From contig JAETXT010000008.1 in the NCBI GenBank assembly GCA_019188255.1, forward strand, positions 2,914,001 through 2,978,000: DNA of 64,000 nt, given 5' to 3'. Below are positions 22,001-34,365 of the stretch, piece after piece. Every line of letters begins with the position of its first letter. The first letter of the stretch is position 1. The notes below the pieces were generated by a model that saw only the letters and a list, made by a program, of their open reading frames with translations, made no database searches and was not told where the DNA came from. Made by a program: the position numbers and the translations under genes. Source of the DNA: Verticillium longisporum. Its lineage: Eukaryota; Ascomycota; Sordariomycetes; Glomerellales; Plectosphaerellaceae.

Positions 22001-25000
22001 GATGTGACAGCCGTGGACAACAAAAAATCTTGTCTGGAGAGACTGGACAGTTGCTGAAAGAAAGGCTCTGGAACAAACCCGATCTTTTCTCTATCTTGAT
22101 CGATAGCCTCGAGGAAGTAAAGTCGCAAAGCAGTCGAAAGATAGAAGGCTTCACTGTTCCATTGTAGGGCTTCGCTGCGACGAGGGACATCGGGTATCTT
22201 GACGGAGTTGCTTGTTCCGCTTTCTTGCGAGTCGAACTCATCGTCGAGGTCCATAAAATCAACATTTCGACCTGACGGTTCTCTGGCTGATCGCTGACGA
22301 AGTGTTACGGCACAGCGAGAGAGAAGACGCAAGAGGTAAGGGCAGTGTAAGGCAAATTTGCCAAGCTCTGTCGTCGTGAGTGCAGGTATATGGAGGGACG
22401 TTTCTCCAAGAAGAAGCTCGAAGAAGGCTTGATTCTCGGGAGCGCTGAGAACGGCGTCCAAAGTTGAGTCTAGAAGTGTGAAGGTTGCAGCCTCAATATC
22501 TCTGGACTGTCGGGAGTTGAGTTGCTCGAGCTGTGGAATCAACAGTGTACCGACGACACAAGCAGAAAATAAACTCTGTAACTTCTCGAGTGACATTTGT
22601 GAGCCGCCTTCTCTCTTGCCCCATGATCGACAGAGCTCTTGCAGTTCTTCGATTTTGGGGAACAGCAGTTCGAGGATCAGCCTCTGGGTTGCGTGTACAT
22701 TGGTCGAATCATGCGCAAGGACTATGCTATTGTCTTGAGAGGCTCGGTAATGATCTTTAGCTGTTGAGGCGGTGCTGGATAGTAAGAGTAGAAAGCTTGT
22801 GACAGGGGCAGTCTGCTGATATGCGCTCCATGCCTGAGAGATTGTGCTTCCCGACACAGGCCGTGATTGAATAGGGAGCATTTCAGTTCCACAACAAGCC
22901 CGGAACAAGTTGGCGAGTTCTGCCGGGTGTACGTGTGCAGAGTGCAGCGAGGCAAATGCCATATCAGCTGAATTTGTAAGAAATTGTACTTCCAACAGTA
23001 GCTTGGAAGGCGGGACTAACCTGGTTTCCAGCGCAGGAAAACCCACCGGATGACGTGATGCGAGGTTGATTGATTCTGGTTTGGCAACTTGACGCCACGG
23101 AGGAGTATAAGTTGCAGCATCAACGCCATAGAGGAATCAACCAGAATCGCAGGCCCATTCACGTCGGCGGTTGTGACAATGCTTGTGATCTCGTCTGAGA
23201 CGCTGTGATACGTGAGCATCTCGAGTACCAGGATAGATCGCATCAAATGACAAGCAGCGCGACATGTGGCTGGAAGACTGACAGCTCTTGCGCTGAGTTG
23301 CCAAACCGGACGCCAAGTCGAAGCACTATCTTCGTGACCCTTTCCGAGACCTTCAGCAACACAACTGTATGCCAACATGGCCCACGATGCTGTGCCCCCA
23401 GTCTCGCCTAGAAAGCTAAGCATCTCAGTATGAAGATTCAGGACTTCCTGGGCAGAAATGAAGTCAAGGTCAAGAAGAAAAGGTATCAGTTGCAACGTAG
23501 CTCGTCGCACCCCAGTACTGGGAGACTTCAGCCTGCCCTGAAGGCGGTCATTTGCTGCGTCGACTCGACGTTTCTTTTTGCGGGGCTGCTCAAGTTCTTC
23601 TGTTCCAATTTCATGTTGTGATTGCCGAGGAGCTTGAGCTATATACAAAGCTTTCTCAAGGAATGCTAAGACTTGGAGCGTCGCCCACTTGCGCTCGCCG
23701 TCTTGATTGTGTGGGCGGAGACCGAATGAGCGGAGACGGAAGAAATCGTCAGGGGTTGTTATTGTGAAGCTAATGTCATCGATGTGCAGCTGCGACTGTT
23801 CGTTGCGCCTCGTGTACTCCAACCACAAAGTGTCGAAGAGATCTTCCACGTCACCTTGAATTGACAAGTCTTCCCCATCCTGCAGCAGTCGTTCCAGATG
23901 CAGATGTATGGCAAATATGGTCTTTAACATCTCATCCCGCACAGAGTTGAGCATCTCGTCCTTCGAAACCGTTCGACCTTGCCACCAGTGGCTGATGAGC
24001 GGCGCGACGTCTGCGGCCAAAGCTTTGGTTCGGACAAGGTCGTTAGATTGAGTGCTTGTTAGGATGACGTTGAGAGAAGAGAAGGCAAGATGGGTGATCC
24101 GGCTCAGGCCGAGGTGTCTCAAGCTCAAGACTTGTACAAGGGTCTTTGATATTGGATTGGACCTCCTAGCAATAGGCGCGTTCGGCGGCGTGAGAAGGAG
24201 GTATAGGCAGTGCAGCAAGTCCTGTAGTGTACTGCGATGAAATTGTGCCGGCTGTTTTTGACTCGCTGTGCTAGTAAGAGTAGACCGCAGCGTTGAGAAC
24301 GTTCCTGGTGCGGGGGACGCGCGGGCGCTTGCGCCTGTGTCGTGTTCGTTACCATCGAGGTAGGTTGTCATCGAGTCAAGGCAGAAGTCGATGCAATCCA
24401 ACCAGCCCTCACCATTTCCCTCAAACGTGGCAAGGTGTTCGACATTAGCCTGGTGAGATAGAAGCGCAACGATAGCCTTGACGTAGTTTTGCAGAAGCGG
24501 TTCCACCATCTCATGGGAGTTGTTATCTGGCCCCGGCAGCGTCTGTGTGATGTGGTCGATGACTGCAAGTACCGTCTTGCGTTTCAATTTGGAGGCCCCA
24601 TGATTCAAAGCTAGGCGGAGAGCCTCAGCGCACTTGGACAGCCGTGTGGCGGCAGACGCTGCTGTGGTTTTCTTCCCGCTATAGTAGCTCTGCTTTTCTG
24701 TAATGGCACATCTGAAAAGAGCCTCGAAGATGCGATGATAGTGCTTATCTGCCAGAATGGATCTAAGGTTGTTCAGCAACCCGAATGCAGCGGCTACTCG
24801 GGAACAGGCATGTTTCGTGAGAAACAAGATTGGCGAACTTACAGGTTGGCTGTCTTGGCTTTCTTCTCATCAAGGAGAAAGATTAAGTCGTCCAAGCCAG
24901 TGCCCCTGACCTTTAGCGTGCCTCCAGTGATGGCATCTGATGAGATCAGCATTTGTAGACACCGCGTTCCGGCCCGAAATTGTTCAAATTTGCTTACCGA

Positions 25001-25046
25001 GCGCGTCATTAAGGGTGACATCCCCTCGCGATGGAGCGGGCGCCAT
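16049..25046 (-). CDS. TEL1: Serine/threonine-protein kinase Tel1 (ATM homologue)
   Basis: PI3K-like kinase that senses DNA double-strand breaks through the MRX/MRN complex and maintains telomeres. Five exons, 24998-25046, 24843-24936, 23021-24762, 18524-22967 and 16049-18473, with introns of 50-80 nt, join in phase to 2,917 aa. The N-terminus holds the TAN-motif region (TLNDAL ... GTGLDDLIFLL, then ILADKHYHRIFEALFR). HEAT-type helical repeats fill most of exons 3-4 and the FAT region follows. The kinase domain lies near 2,560-2,860, with KGGNDDLRQDAIMEQVF, the catalytic loop GLGDRHGHNILLD, and HIDLGVAFE in the place of DFG. The C-terminus ends as a FATC motif, LAVLYSGWAAYA. Eight kilobases of open reading with no lesion shows the sequence here is accurate. 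The acceptor of intron 1 could be either of two nearby AGs (24937, or one about 14 nt further in), so a few N-terminal residues are uncertain. Confidence 0.95.
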
Positions 25047-25929
25047 GTCCTCATGATATGTGGTCGCCGATGAGACGCGTCCAAGCTGTTGCGAGGCTGT
25101 GAGATGTCCTTGACCAGGCACTTTTGGGGTGTAGAGCTTGAGGCGACTGAAGTTCCACCAGGCAGCTATGGTGGATCCCACTCATCATAGCGCTAGCCGA
25201 AGATGGTCAAGTGCATTTGTACTTTCCATCCTTCAAGTCAGGCAACCAAAGTCAAGGCGACAAACATTTTGGTGATGAGGAGTGCAACAAATACACGAGT
25301 TGTTAGAATCTTGCAACATACATGGCCTAAATACCTACGATGTTCGTTTGGAACAGTGCTTTCCAGATTCCAATGGCCCCGTAATTCATCGTTCACCACC
25401 TGCTCCTGGCTGAGGCTCCTAATATGCCAGTGCTCAAGATCGTTGCTATACCTGGGATGCCACTTGTTAAAATAACTGTTCGCATACTCACAAAAAGCAG
25501 CGCAAATTGGCTCTCGGACCGTGGCGAGAGTCAGAAGGCTCTGTTTTCCAAATTACGGGCGAGCCATGTCGTCCTTGAAGCAACGTTGTACGGTGGTAGG
25601 TGATCCAGGTCAACATAACTGGCAGAAATGCTTACCGCCTGCTATTCTGAAACTAGCCGATCTCCTACCACGCCCGCCGCAGCAACGGCGGCTGGATTTC
25701 AACCCACTGCTGCCCGCTACAGCTCCAGCGTGCTAGTAGCTTCGACACCTGCGACTCGTCGCGCGCCAAAAATTCCAACAAATCTCCAGGCGGAACCCGC
25801 GAACCAACACAATCGACAGCCACGACAGCAACAGCAGGTGCTGCAAGCCCTCCTACTCCAGGGCCACGCCAAAACAGCTGATGCAGCCTGCGCCGTCTTC
25901 GACAACGCCATAGCGCCCTTCCGCCCAGC
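25047..25929. promoter_or_regulatory. Divergent promoter region, Tel1 (-) / Nup192 (+)
   Basis: An 0.88 kb region between two divergent large genes; it should contain both promoters. Open frames between 25628 and 25929 run into the Nup192 start on other frames and are not supported. Confidence 0.45.
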
Positions 25930-28900
25930 ATGGCCGAGATCACTACCCTGGTCGCGCTGCAGTCTTTCCATCGCGACCTCGTCGCAATACGCGAAGGACG
26001 TCCGGAAAACACAGAGTCCTGGGACAATTCACTTGTGCAGGAGCTTTTCAAGCGCGAGCTCTCCAGATTATGGCAGCGGCCTGCGAGAGACGAGAAGAGT
26101 CGCTCTCAGGTCAAGTCAGGTCAGTAGAGCTCTCGCAGCCAAGAACTTGCGAGGCTGAATTTCCGACTAACGCGCCGCCATTGCAGGCAAGATCGTCATT
26201 GATGAGGAGGAATACTCCGTCAACGAAGAATTTCAGCAGATAGCTCTGAATCTGGCAGACGAAGCCGAAGTCAACGAGATCGAAGCCGCTCGATATGTTC
26301 TCGAAGCCGAAGAAGACACCGCAACTCTGGGACGACCACTGCTCGAATGCGCCATCATCAGGTTCCACCAACAACGGAAATACGTTCTGGACAGTTTGCG
26401 GTTGATGTTTGAGGTGGATGATCTCGACGACGATGAGGCAGACCCCGAGGTGGTCAACGTGATCCAGGCATATTTGGCGGACAACGTTCTCAAGGATGTC
26501 AACCGGAAGAAGCTCTTGCCTAGGTGCATGTCCGCCATGCAAGATGTACGCTCTTGGCTCGCAAGGATCGCGGACAAAATGACTGCGGCAGCAGTCTTGA
26601 TGAACGGGCAGAACAGGGAAAAGCCCGAGGGACTGGAAACGCTCGAGTTCTCCCGGGCGAGTCTTGTCCAGCAGCACGAACTTCTGGCTGTTGTTCTATG
26701 CCGTGCCGTGGAAAAGAAGGAAGCGGAGACTGCTGACTTCCGTGGGTTCCTTGATCAGCTCAAGAAGGCCGACAAATACGATGTCCTCACTGGTAAGCGC
26801 GAGGTTTCCCGTCCGACGAGAAGCTCTACTTACATGGTATATGACAGTGCACTTGTTTCCTGCTCTCGGTGCTTATATCACAACTTTTGGCTCAACAGAA
26901 GGTATTGGGGACCTCACAGTCGCGCGGGAGCTTCATAACGTTATCTGCCGCCCCAATGACGACAGTTCCTGGCCTCTGGTAAACTTGCAAGCAGCTGTCA
27001 AGGCTTGGTGGGTTGCCGAGTACAGCGGATGGTACCTGGATGACGGGCTCCTCGGTGGATTGCAAGGCGTCGACCTTGATGCAGGTATGTGAACGTGAAT
27101 ATATCCACAACGTCGAGGTCAATTTGCTGATACCAAGCAGAGGATCGAGAACGATCAAAGACGTTCTTCGATGCTCTGAGGGACGGAGCTTTTGACTTCA
27201 TGCTCTCCATTCTAGCGGATGTCAACAGTGCAGAGCAGCAGGACCCGTCCAGAGCGGCGTTGCTCAAGTGGCTAGCCCGCAAGACACCATCATTGGTATT
27301 CGAAACTGTACCATTCTCCAGCTTCTTCAAGGCCTGCCTCACCGCTCAGTTAGAGGTGTTCGTTGATGCTTTCATTTCCAACCTCCCTGACGTTCTGCGA
27401 AAGCTTCGCAGTGAAGAGGACGAACAGCGGCAGCTCAGTCAAGCACACGAACAAGACACCGATCTCGAACGCTTCCTGCTTATTATTGCCATGTCATACG
27501 AGGACCGATCTGACGCAGCTACCAACTTCTGGCTCGACCCTGATAGCAACTTGGCGGGCTTTATGCATTGGGCGTCGCGACGAGCTTCCACACCTTTGGT
27601 TACAGCCTTCTGCAACATGCTGCAGGCAGTCTCCGGGAATGACACCTGTGCTACTGCTGCCCACGACTTTTTGTTGGATGAGGGACATCATGCATCTGGA
27701 AAGATGAGAAGGTCACAGTCCTTGACGTGGCATCAAATCTTTAGGGAACTCACATTCTTCGCCAACAAGACTCGAGATACGCCACCAACATCTCAGGCCA
27801 CGCTCTATCGATCTGGTAGGCCGACCACAGTGCAAGCTGAAGCAGAACCAGAGTCGGAAATGATGCTGCAGGCCTACCTAGGGCTGATCACCAAGCTGAC
27901 ATCAGAGAGTGAAACGGCCAGACAATTTTTACTTAAGGAGCCCAACTACAACCTTGTCGAGGTCTGCTATCAGCTCGCAAGCAGTCCTATTCTTCCCCAC
28001 ATCCGAGCCAGCGTCTTCACTGCTTTGCGTGGTCTCCTAACGCACAAGTCTCAAGAGGAAGGTCACATCATGTGGACTTGTCTCGAGAGCTGGATGGGCG
28101 GCGGTTATGTTGTTTTCCCTCCTGGGCATCACCGACCTCCTCTTAACCCTCCCGAGGACGTTCAGCAAAAGATCGGTGATGAACTGGTCTCTACGCCAGA
28201 AGAGGGCATCGCCTTTATCCAATTTTTGACGTCACTGGTGACGCCGTCAGAAGAAAGCAGTTCCCTGAACGACTCACTACCTTTTCCCGAGACGCTGGGC
28301 TCAGCATTCCGCATGCCCGGAATCGAGATATACGTGGACCTGGTTCTCGCAACCTTGTCTTCACCCAAGATTATTGATGCCAACGACGTCTATCAGGCGC
28401 GACTGTTGAGGCTCAGCTGCCTCGAATTCGCATTTGTTTGCTTGGCAACATTCAATGAGGACCTCATCATACTGGCCAACCAGACGAACATACAACTCGA
28501 TGCGGCGATTGCCACTACCGATCTTGCGACCTATGTTCGACTACATCCTTTTGCACGCGTGATGGAGTGGATGTTTAACGACAACACCGTCAACGCTCTT
28601 TTCAAGATCATTCACCAAGATGCGACTGAGGTCGGGAATGCTTCTCCAGAATCACCCATCATCACAAGCATATTGCGCTCCGTTGAGGTTATCTCGAAAG
28701 TGCTCGATCTCCAGTCGACCTATGTCGAACTTGTGCGACCAGTCATCAAGTCCAAATCAAGCCATCGAAGGCAGACTGTGTCCAATGCAGCGTTCGCGTC
28801 CTTTGAGGATGGGCTGGCTAGCCATCTTAACCTTGTCGTAGACCTCGGCAGCTACTGCGGCATCGGCCACCCTGATGTTACACTGGCTTGTTTGAAGCTA

Positions 28901-31159
28901 CTTGAGAGAATGTCGAGCGCCCCCAAAATCACATCGGCATGGACACTTACATCCGGACGGCAAACACAGAGAAACAGAGCCATCATTGCGATGGAGGCCA
29001 ACGGCGATGATGAGGCGATATCACGCTCACTGGCTTCCGAGCTAAAGACATCGTTTGATCTGGGCAGGGAGGCTGAGTCACCGAACTATGTGACTAAGGT
29101 TTACATTCTGGACTTCCTTTACAGTTGTCTGGCTGCGATGCCGAACCAACCTACCATCGCTCACCTATTGCTTGGCTTCCAATGCGGCGTCGAAACTCTG
29201 ACCGTCGACGCGAATGGCACCTTTTCGGAGCGGACTTCACTCTTCCACGCCGTTTTGAGACTGTTGCTGGAGACACCCTCTGGGGACAACCAGGGCATGC
29301 GATCCTGGCTCATCACGCTGAAGTTCAAATGCATGCGAATTTTGCGCATTCTCTGGAACTCTTCCTTGTCAGCATCCTTCGTCATCGATGAACTGCGAGA
29401 GAACGACGTCCTGTTCCACTTGCTTCTGCGGGATGTTGTCATACAACCCGCTCTGGCTTGGGAAGGCGAAGACATTAACCAGCCTCACTTCCCGCTGACT
29501 GATGGTGCTACTACCCTCGTCGATTTCCTAGCCCTACGCAGCATGACCCTGGAGTATATCGCCATGGAGCTTTGCAGTATTTCACAAAGTCGACTTCCGT
29601 CTGCGAAACGTCGTATTTTTGAAGCCTTGAATGGTAGACTTCAGGGTGACGAAAACGAAATCATCACAATCCCAACGGTGTATGACTTGTACGACTTCCT
29701 GCTGCCTGACGGCATGTGGGACAACTCAGAGCCCGCCGTGCAATTTTATAAGGGCTTGGATTTGAGCACATGCTTTGAACAGGATGCTGATGACAACACC
29801 GTTGCCAACATTGAGCGCATCAAGGATATTCTGCAGCTCAAGCGGAGTGAGAGGCGCGGCGAGGGCGTCTTGCTCACAGCTCAGGACTTTGCCGTCATTG
29901 AGCAGGAGGAAGCTTCAATAGTCGAGCATCTTGTGTCGTCCAATCGGCAGAAGCAGATCGCATCCCAGAGCTTGAGGGTCCTAAAGACGTGGACAAGCCT
30001 ACTTCTCGTCATGGTAGAGTCCAACGATTTCAAGGGCAGTGCTCGGACGTCGTTCCTGTTGCAAACCTTGCAAGCCATTTTGCCCGGCCTGGAGCTATAT
30101 GCATGCGATAGGCCGGCCGAGGCCGCGGAGCTGGCGAAGCTGGGAAAGGTTTTGCTTTTCAAGCTTGACCTTACTACGAAGGCTTCGACAGTCGACAAAG
30201 AAAGCCAGAACATCGGCAGCCTGGTCAGCGACAAGCTCTACCAACTATTCCAGATTTCGCTGCAGGCCATTGGCAAATGGGCCGGCACCTCCGATATCCG
30301 GGCCATCTACTATAGTATCTGCTATCGATACCTGACCGGAATGGTGGATGAAGGCATGCTCGTGGCCGAGCGACCAAAGACGATGCGCACAATCCAAATG
30401 TATGGCGAGAGGCTAATCAGCATCATCTGTGATGATGCCTACGGCAGCGAGCCGGACAGCCAGACAGCTGCCATGATCCTTCTGAATGCGCTGGTCAACT
30501 TCAGCCGCGCAGAAGATAGCCCCCACGTCATTGAGACACTCAATAGGCTCAACTTTATCGGCATCGTCATTGATTCGCTTCGCAATGTTCACGAGGAATG
30601 GACCCATATCATCAAGACCGAGGACAAGGCGCAGGAAACTTACCTATCGACCAAGTTAGCCCTGCTCCTGCAATTGGCACAGACACGGATCGGTGCCAAG
30701 TATGTCTTGCACGCGAACCTGCTCAGAGCGCTCGAATTGTCTGGACTCTTTGCTGCGGACCCTGAGCTGCAGAGCGACAGAGCCAAGCCCCGCGCACTGG
30801 AGAAGCACTATGAGCTACTTCCCAAGGCTACACTCAACATAGGGGCAGCGATTGTGTGTCGGGGAGCTAGCCACGTTGGTCAAGGGCAGAAGTTCTTGAC
30901 AGACCATCGCATGCTTGTCACGCACACTTTGAAAAGGAGCGCTGGCATTGGTGCTGCGGAGGGTGGCGACAGCCCTCTGGAGGCGTGGATCGAGGAGTTG
31001 GCCGAAGGTTTCGTGGTGCTGATTGCCGCGACTGGTTTCTTGGAGGTAAGTGGCCCTAACGGTCCGGGTGTGTCTTGACATGAGCTTACCAAGATACAGC
31101 ATGACAACCAGACAATGCCCGAAACGCGGAGAGACACTGGACCTTCGCTGTTTCACTGA
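25930..31159 (+). CDS. NUP192: Nucleoporin Nup192 (Nup205 family)
   Basis: Large alpha-solenoid scaffold of the inner ring of the nuclear pore complex, binding Nic96, Nup53 and Nup145N. Exons 25930-26119, 26187-26792, 26848-27084, 27141-31045 and 31100-31159 with introns of 54-67 nt give 1,665 aa, the usual size. The N-terminus reads MAEITTLVALQSFHRDLVAI. The second exon has EEFQQIALNLADEAEVNEIE and LLECAIIRFHQQRKYVLDSL, and the third AVKAWWVAEYSGWYLDDG; all are hallmarks of the family as I recall it. The rest is helical repeat without catalytic motifs. The last exon adds only 19 residues, and without its splice the protein would end in a short alternative tail. It converges on the Slx8-like gene. 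Confidence 0.93.
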
Positions 31160-31820
31160 AGCACCGTAAGACTGCAGGTCAATGAGAGGAGAAAATGCGT
31201 TCGTCCAGATGACGATCCCATGCAGGATTCGTTCACTTGCGGGGGAGCAGATGTAGACCAAATAGCCGATGTGGTCCGGCAGCATTGAAGCAGGCGTTAA
31301 GGGATGGTGTATAACTAGGTAGATGCGGCTCCAAGCCTTAGTGCAGAGACAACTAGGTCGGCGGTAAAGAGGCAATGTGGTGGAGGAAGCATCAGTGTTT
31401 GAGCACCTCTCGAAAGCTTGTGACCAACGGATGAATGATTTTGTCGCATCGTAAGGAGCATACCACGCATGCCACGTCGCAGCATGCAGTTTGTAGGTGG
31501 GTCTACGGTTGGATATGAATATGATTGCAGCAAGTACCTAGACACGCCGGTCTATGCATCATTGCCCTCCGATCTGGCCGAAGCCGAAAACACTATTGAT
31601 GGGGTATTATCAAACGCCAGCCTCCCTCCCCGGTAGTCCTTCACCACTCGTAAACTGTACTTGTCCCGTATTCCGGCCCATGATCTCAAAACGGTCGATG
31701 CTGCTGAAGAATCCCAATGTCCTGTCCCAGTCCGATTGCAAGACGTAGACCGAGAGCTTCCACATCAGCCATCTCCTAGACCTTGCGGTTCACGTCCCAG
31801 TGCCTTCGTCCAAGGATGCG
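31160..31820. other. Convergent intergenic region Nup192 / RING gene
   Basis: A 0.66 kb gap with the 3' flanks of two convergent genes. Open frames on both strands (for example 30815-31375 minus, overlapping the Nup192 end) have no recognisable content. Confidence 0.4.
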
Positions 31821-32435
31821 CTACCTCTGCTTGCCCTTTCCCTTGAGATCCGCAGCTGTCATGAGTTTCAGCTCCAGCGGCCAAAAGCCCTTTGTCTTGG
31901 TGCTATATGCATTTCGATCCTTGTTATCGATCTTTGTACGGCAGATGGGACATTTGTTCCGTGTCGCTTCGATGTGGAGCGCAGAGTGTAGGCACTCGGC
32001 ACAAAACAGGTGGCCTGCTGATGTATGAGCAGGCGTCAGTTTCAAGATTCAGCTATAGTTCGTACCGCAGTGCGTGACTGTCAAATCGGTGCAGTCGTCC
32101 ATGCAGATCGCACATTGAAAGGCACCAATCTTCACCCTCCTGTCTTCCTTTGGCGGTCGCGCCGCCGCCGCAGGTATCCCGTCTGAGGTGGCGAGATCGA
32201 TAATATCGTCGTCTTCTGGGGCAGCTGCTGGGCCGGACTTCTCGCCGAAGAGGTCGTCATCGTCGTCGTCGTCGTCAATAATAGTCGCGCGGACGTTGCG
32301 TGGTCTGGCAGGTGTGTCTGTACGGCTCTTGGTGGAGGATGCCTGGGATGCTCGGCGACGTTTGGTAGCCGGCGCAGGTGTTGCTTCTGGAGCTTCTGAC
32401 GACGGGGCGCCGCGCTTTCTTGTGGTCGGCGGCAT
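31821..32435 (-). CDS. RING finger protein, Slx8-like (SUMO-targeted ubiquitin ligase candidate)
   Basis: Two exons, 32066-32435 and 31821-32017, with a 48-nt intron (GTACGA...CAG), give 188 aa. The first ~95 residues are disordered, with Lys/Arg clusters resembling a nuclear localisation signal (TTRKRGAP, TKRRRAS). They are followed by hydrophobic/acidic patches (ATIIDDDDDDDD and DDDIIDLATS) that look like SUMO-interacting motifs. The C-terminal C3HC4 RING begins FQCAICMDDC; the intron falls inside it, between the zinc ligands, and it resumes GHLFCAECL and ends CPICRTKI. Size, architecture and RING position fit Slx8, the RING partner in the Slx5-Slx8 STUbL that acts on sumoylated proteins at damaged DNA and nuclear pores. 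The identity is an inference; another small nuclear RING E3 is possible. The start is the first in-frame ATG; upstream the frame is open only from a TTG. Confidence 0.75.
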
Positions 32436-33312
32436 GATTGGAGGTGAGGCCTGTGGAGGGGTTTCGGTTGGTGGTTGCGACGTTGCGCTGACTGTGGCTG
32501 TGTATCTGGCCTGGCGGAAGTGCAGAAGAAGAGGGATTGCTGAGCCAGGCAAAGGCGAGCTGGTATGGTCTGAATCACGTTGTTGTCAGCTAGCGCAGGA
32601 CTCGTAGCCGACAGGAGGGGCGATATTGGCGTGGTGATGTTGAAGGTAGCGAAAGTTAACGATCGCCCCTCGAGGTAGCCTACAGCGGGACGCTCAGACC
32701 ATGGGTGCGCTAAGAGTGCCTGCAGTCTTCGGGGGCGGCATGTTGCTTTGTGGGGATTTCGTGTGACGTAAGGCGTCTCCTGCCAAACAATTGGAAAGAC
32801 GTGGTCGTGGATCTTGCCTGGACACAACACAAGAATTCAAGTTGAGATGCTAATCCTTTCAATCTCTTGCTCGCTTCTCCCGAAAGCGAATTGGGAGTCC
32901 GTAAAGGTGCGGAATTGACATAGCCCTCCTCCTCGCCAGCCTCCTCCTCAAAGCGCTCAAGATACATCCCCAAAGGTGCTTTCACCCCCTTTCAGCCCTA
33001 CCAGCCAGCGTCTAGAAAGGCTCAGCAGAATTTGTCGTCGCAATTCAAAAGCTCAACCGCCTCGATATGGCCACAGCAAAGGCTCTCCTCTTCCTTCAAG
33101 CAGCTTCTGCACCACGTCCGCAGTGGTTGTCCACCGCTTTGAATTCTGCAAACTTAGGGGGGCTACCCGCGAGGCCCGCCCCAAGTCCCATGAAACAGTG
33201 AAGTTCTTCGCCTGGTGGACTTTCGGAACAATTGCCAGCCCCTCGCTGTAGCACATCGGCTCTCATTCGGACACCAGAGAATATTGCGGGTCACCTGATC
33301 TTCTTGCATGCC
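32436..33312. other. Intergenic region with weak coding-like fragments
   Basis: This 0.88 kb region should hold the RING gene promoter and the F-box gene 3' flank. A plus-strand ATG at 33066 opens a 44-codon frame with a mitochondrial-presequence look (MATAKALLFLQAASAPRP). A second frame in the same place ends KFFAWWTFGTIASPSL at 33251. I could not join them with good splice sites, so no gene is called. Confidence 0.35.
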
Positions 33313-34365
33313 CTACGATGCAGGATCAAGCGACGCAATCCAACCGTAATCACATGGACTATCTACCCGGAGCCTGCGGACGACATTGACTTCGCCGCAT
33401 GGCTCCGAGCCGGCCATGTACAATCTCCAGGAACAGACGCTGCACTGGCCGTCGCCATTCCATCCACCTAAGGTCTGATGTGGGCAAATTGCCATGTTTG
33501 ACCTGCCTTCGGCCACAAGGACTGCTCCAAAAGCCTGGATCCTTGCCGTATCCCCGGTAGGTGGGTCCTGGTGAAGACGCTGTAATTCTTTGGCGGATGA
33601 GAGAGCAGCAACCTGAACAGTCTGTTTCCAACTGAAACATATCTGGGGAGTTTTTTCTTGGACACGAAAGGCGATAGTGGCTCGAGCAGCATGTCTGTAG
33701 TCTTTACCCTCCACATACGACCCACCGTTTGGGTAGCTGCAGGCCCGACAGCCTCGCTCAGCATACGTGTAGCTGTGATGCCAACGGCCGCGGATGCCGT
33801 TCCTGCCCTTGGGCGTCTTATGATAGTCGGCCTTCTCGGCGTTTGTCACCACCGTATCGATATCTTCCCAAGCCAGTGAGAGCTTGTGAGAGCAAAAGAC
33901 CAAGCAACCTTCCCATCCAATGCATATCCGCTTCCATTGCGGGACTTGTCGCTGTCTTGCCGAGAAAAATATAGCCGGGTGCGTCTCATTGCATCTGCTG
34001 CAGTATCCTTTTTCGTGTAGCGCGTGCAGGCGCCTGGCGAAGCTGAAACGGTTGCGGGCCGCTATGCAATCGACGCAGTATAAGAGCGGCCGTAAATGAC
34101 TTGATAGTTGAGCCTCTTCATTAGGCGTCATGTTGGGTTTCTTTCTTTGTGTCTGATTTGGTCGAGCCTCACATCCCCCGCTTTGCTTCAGCGTATACAA
34201 CGGATCGAAACGCGCCGTCTGGCTGATGCGCCGAAGAGTCCTGCAACTGAGGCTAGCAAGATGAAACCCGGGTGCAGGTAGCTGCGACATGACTTCAACG
34301 ATCAACTCCTCCGGCAGCGACCGCAATATCAGATCGGGGGTTCTGGGGGGGCGCACGGTCGACAT
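33313..34365 (-). CDS. F-box domain protein, single exon
   Basis: An uninterrupted 350-aa frame from ATG 34365 to the stop at 33313. Residues 14-50 fit an F-box (ILRSLPEELIVEVMSQLPAPG followed by LSCRTLRRISQ), the Skp1-binding element of SCF ubiquitin ligases. The remainder has no repeats of the WD40 or LRR type. It contains several cysteine pairs (CVDC at about 97-100, CSRC, CRAC, CSVC) that may bind metal or simply be structural. This kind of orphan F-box protein is common and fast-evolving in filamentous ascomycetes, and the substrate cannot be guessed. It is divergent from MIP1 across about 1 kb. Confidence 0.8.
   Translation of the reverse strand: MSTVRPPRTPDLILRSLPEELIVEVMSQLPAPGFHLASLSCRTLRRISQTARFDPLYTLKQSGGCEARPNQTQRKKPNMTPNEEAQLSSHLRPLLYCVDCIAARNRFSFARRLHALHEKGYCSRCNETHPAIFFSARQRQVPQWKRICIGWEGCLVFCSHKLSLAWEDIDTVVTNAEKADYHKTPKGRNGIRGRWHHSYTYAERGCRACSYPNGGSYVEGKDYRHAARATIAFRVQEKTPQICFSWKQTVQVAALSSAKELQRLHQDPPTGDTARIQAFGAVLVAEGRSNMAICPHQTLGGWNGDGQCSVCSWRLYMAGSEPCGEVNVVRRLRVDSPCDYGWIASLDPAS

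Noticed and set aside
33066..33251. Small mitochondrial-type protein gene
   Set aside because: A presequence-like start and a membrane-like end exist in different frames, but no good donor/acceptor pair joins them.
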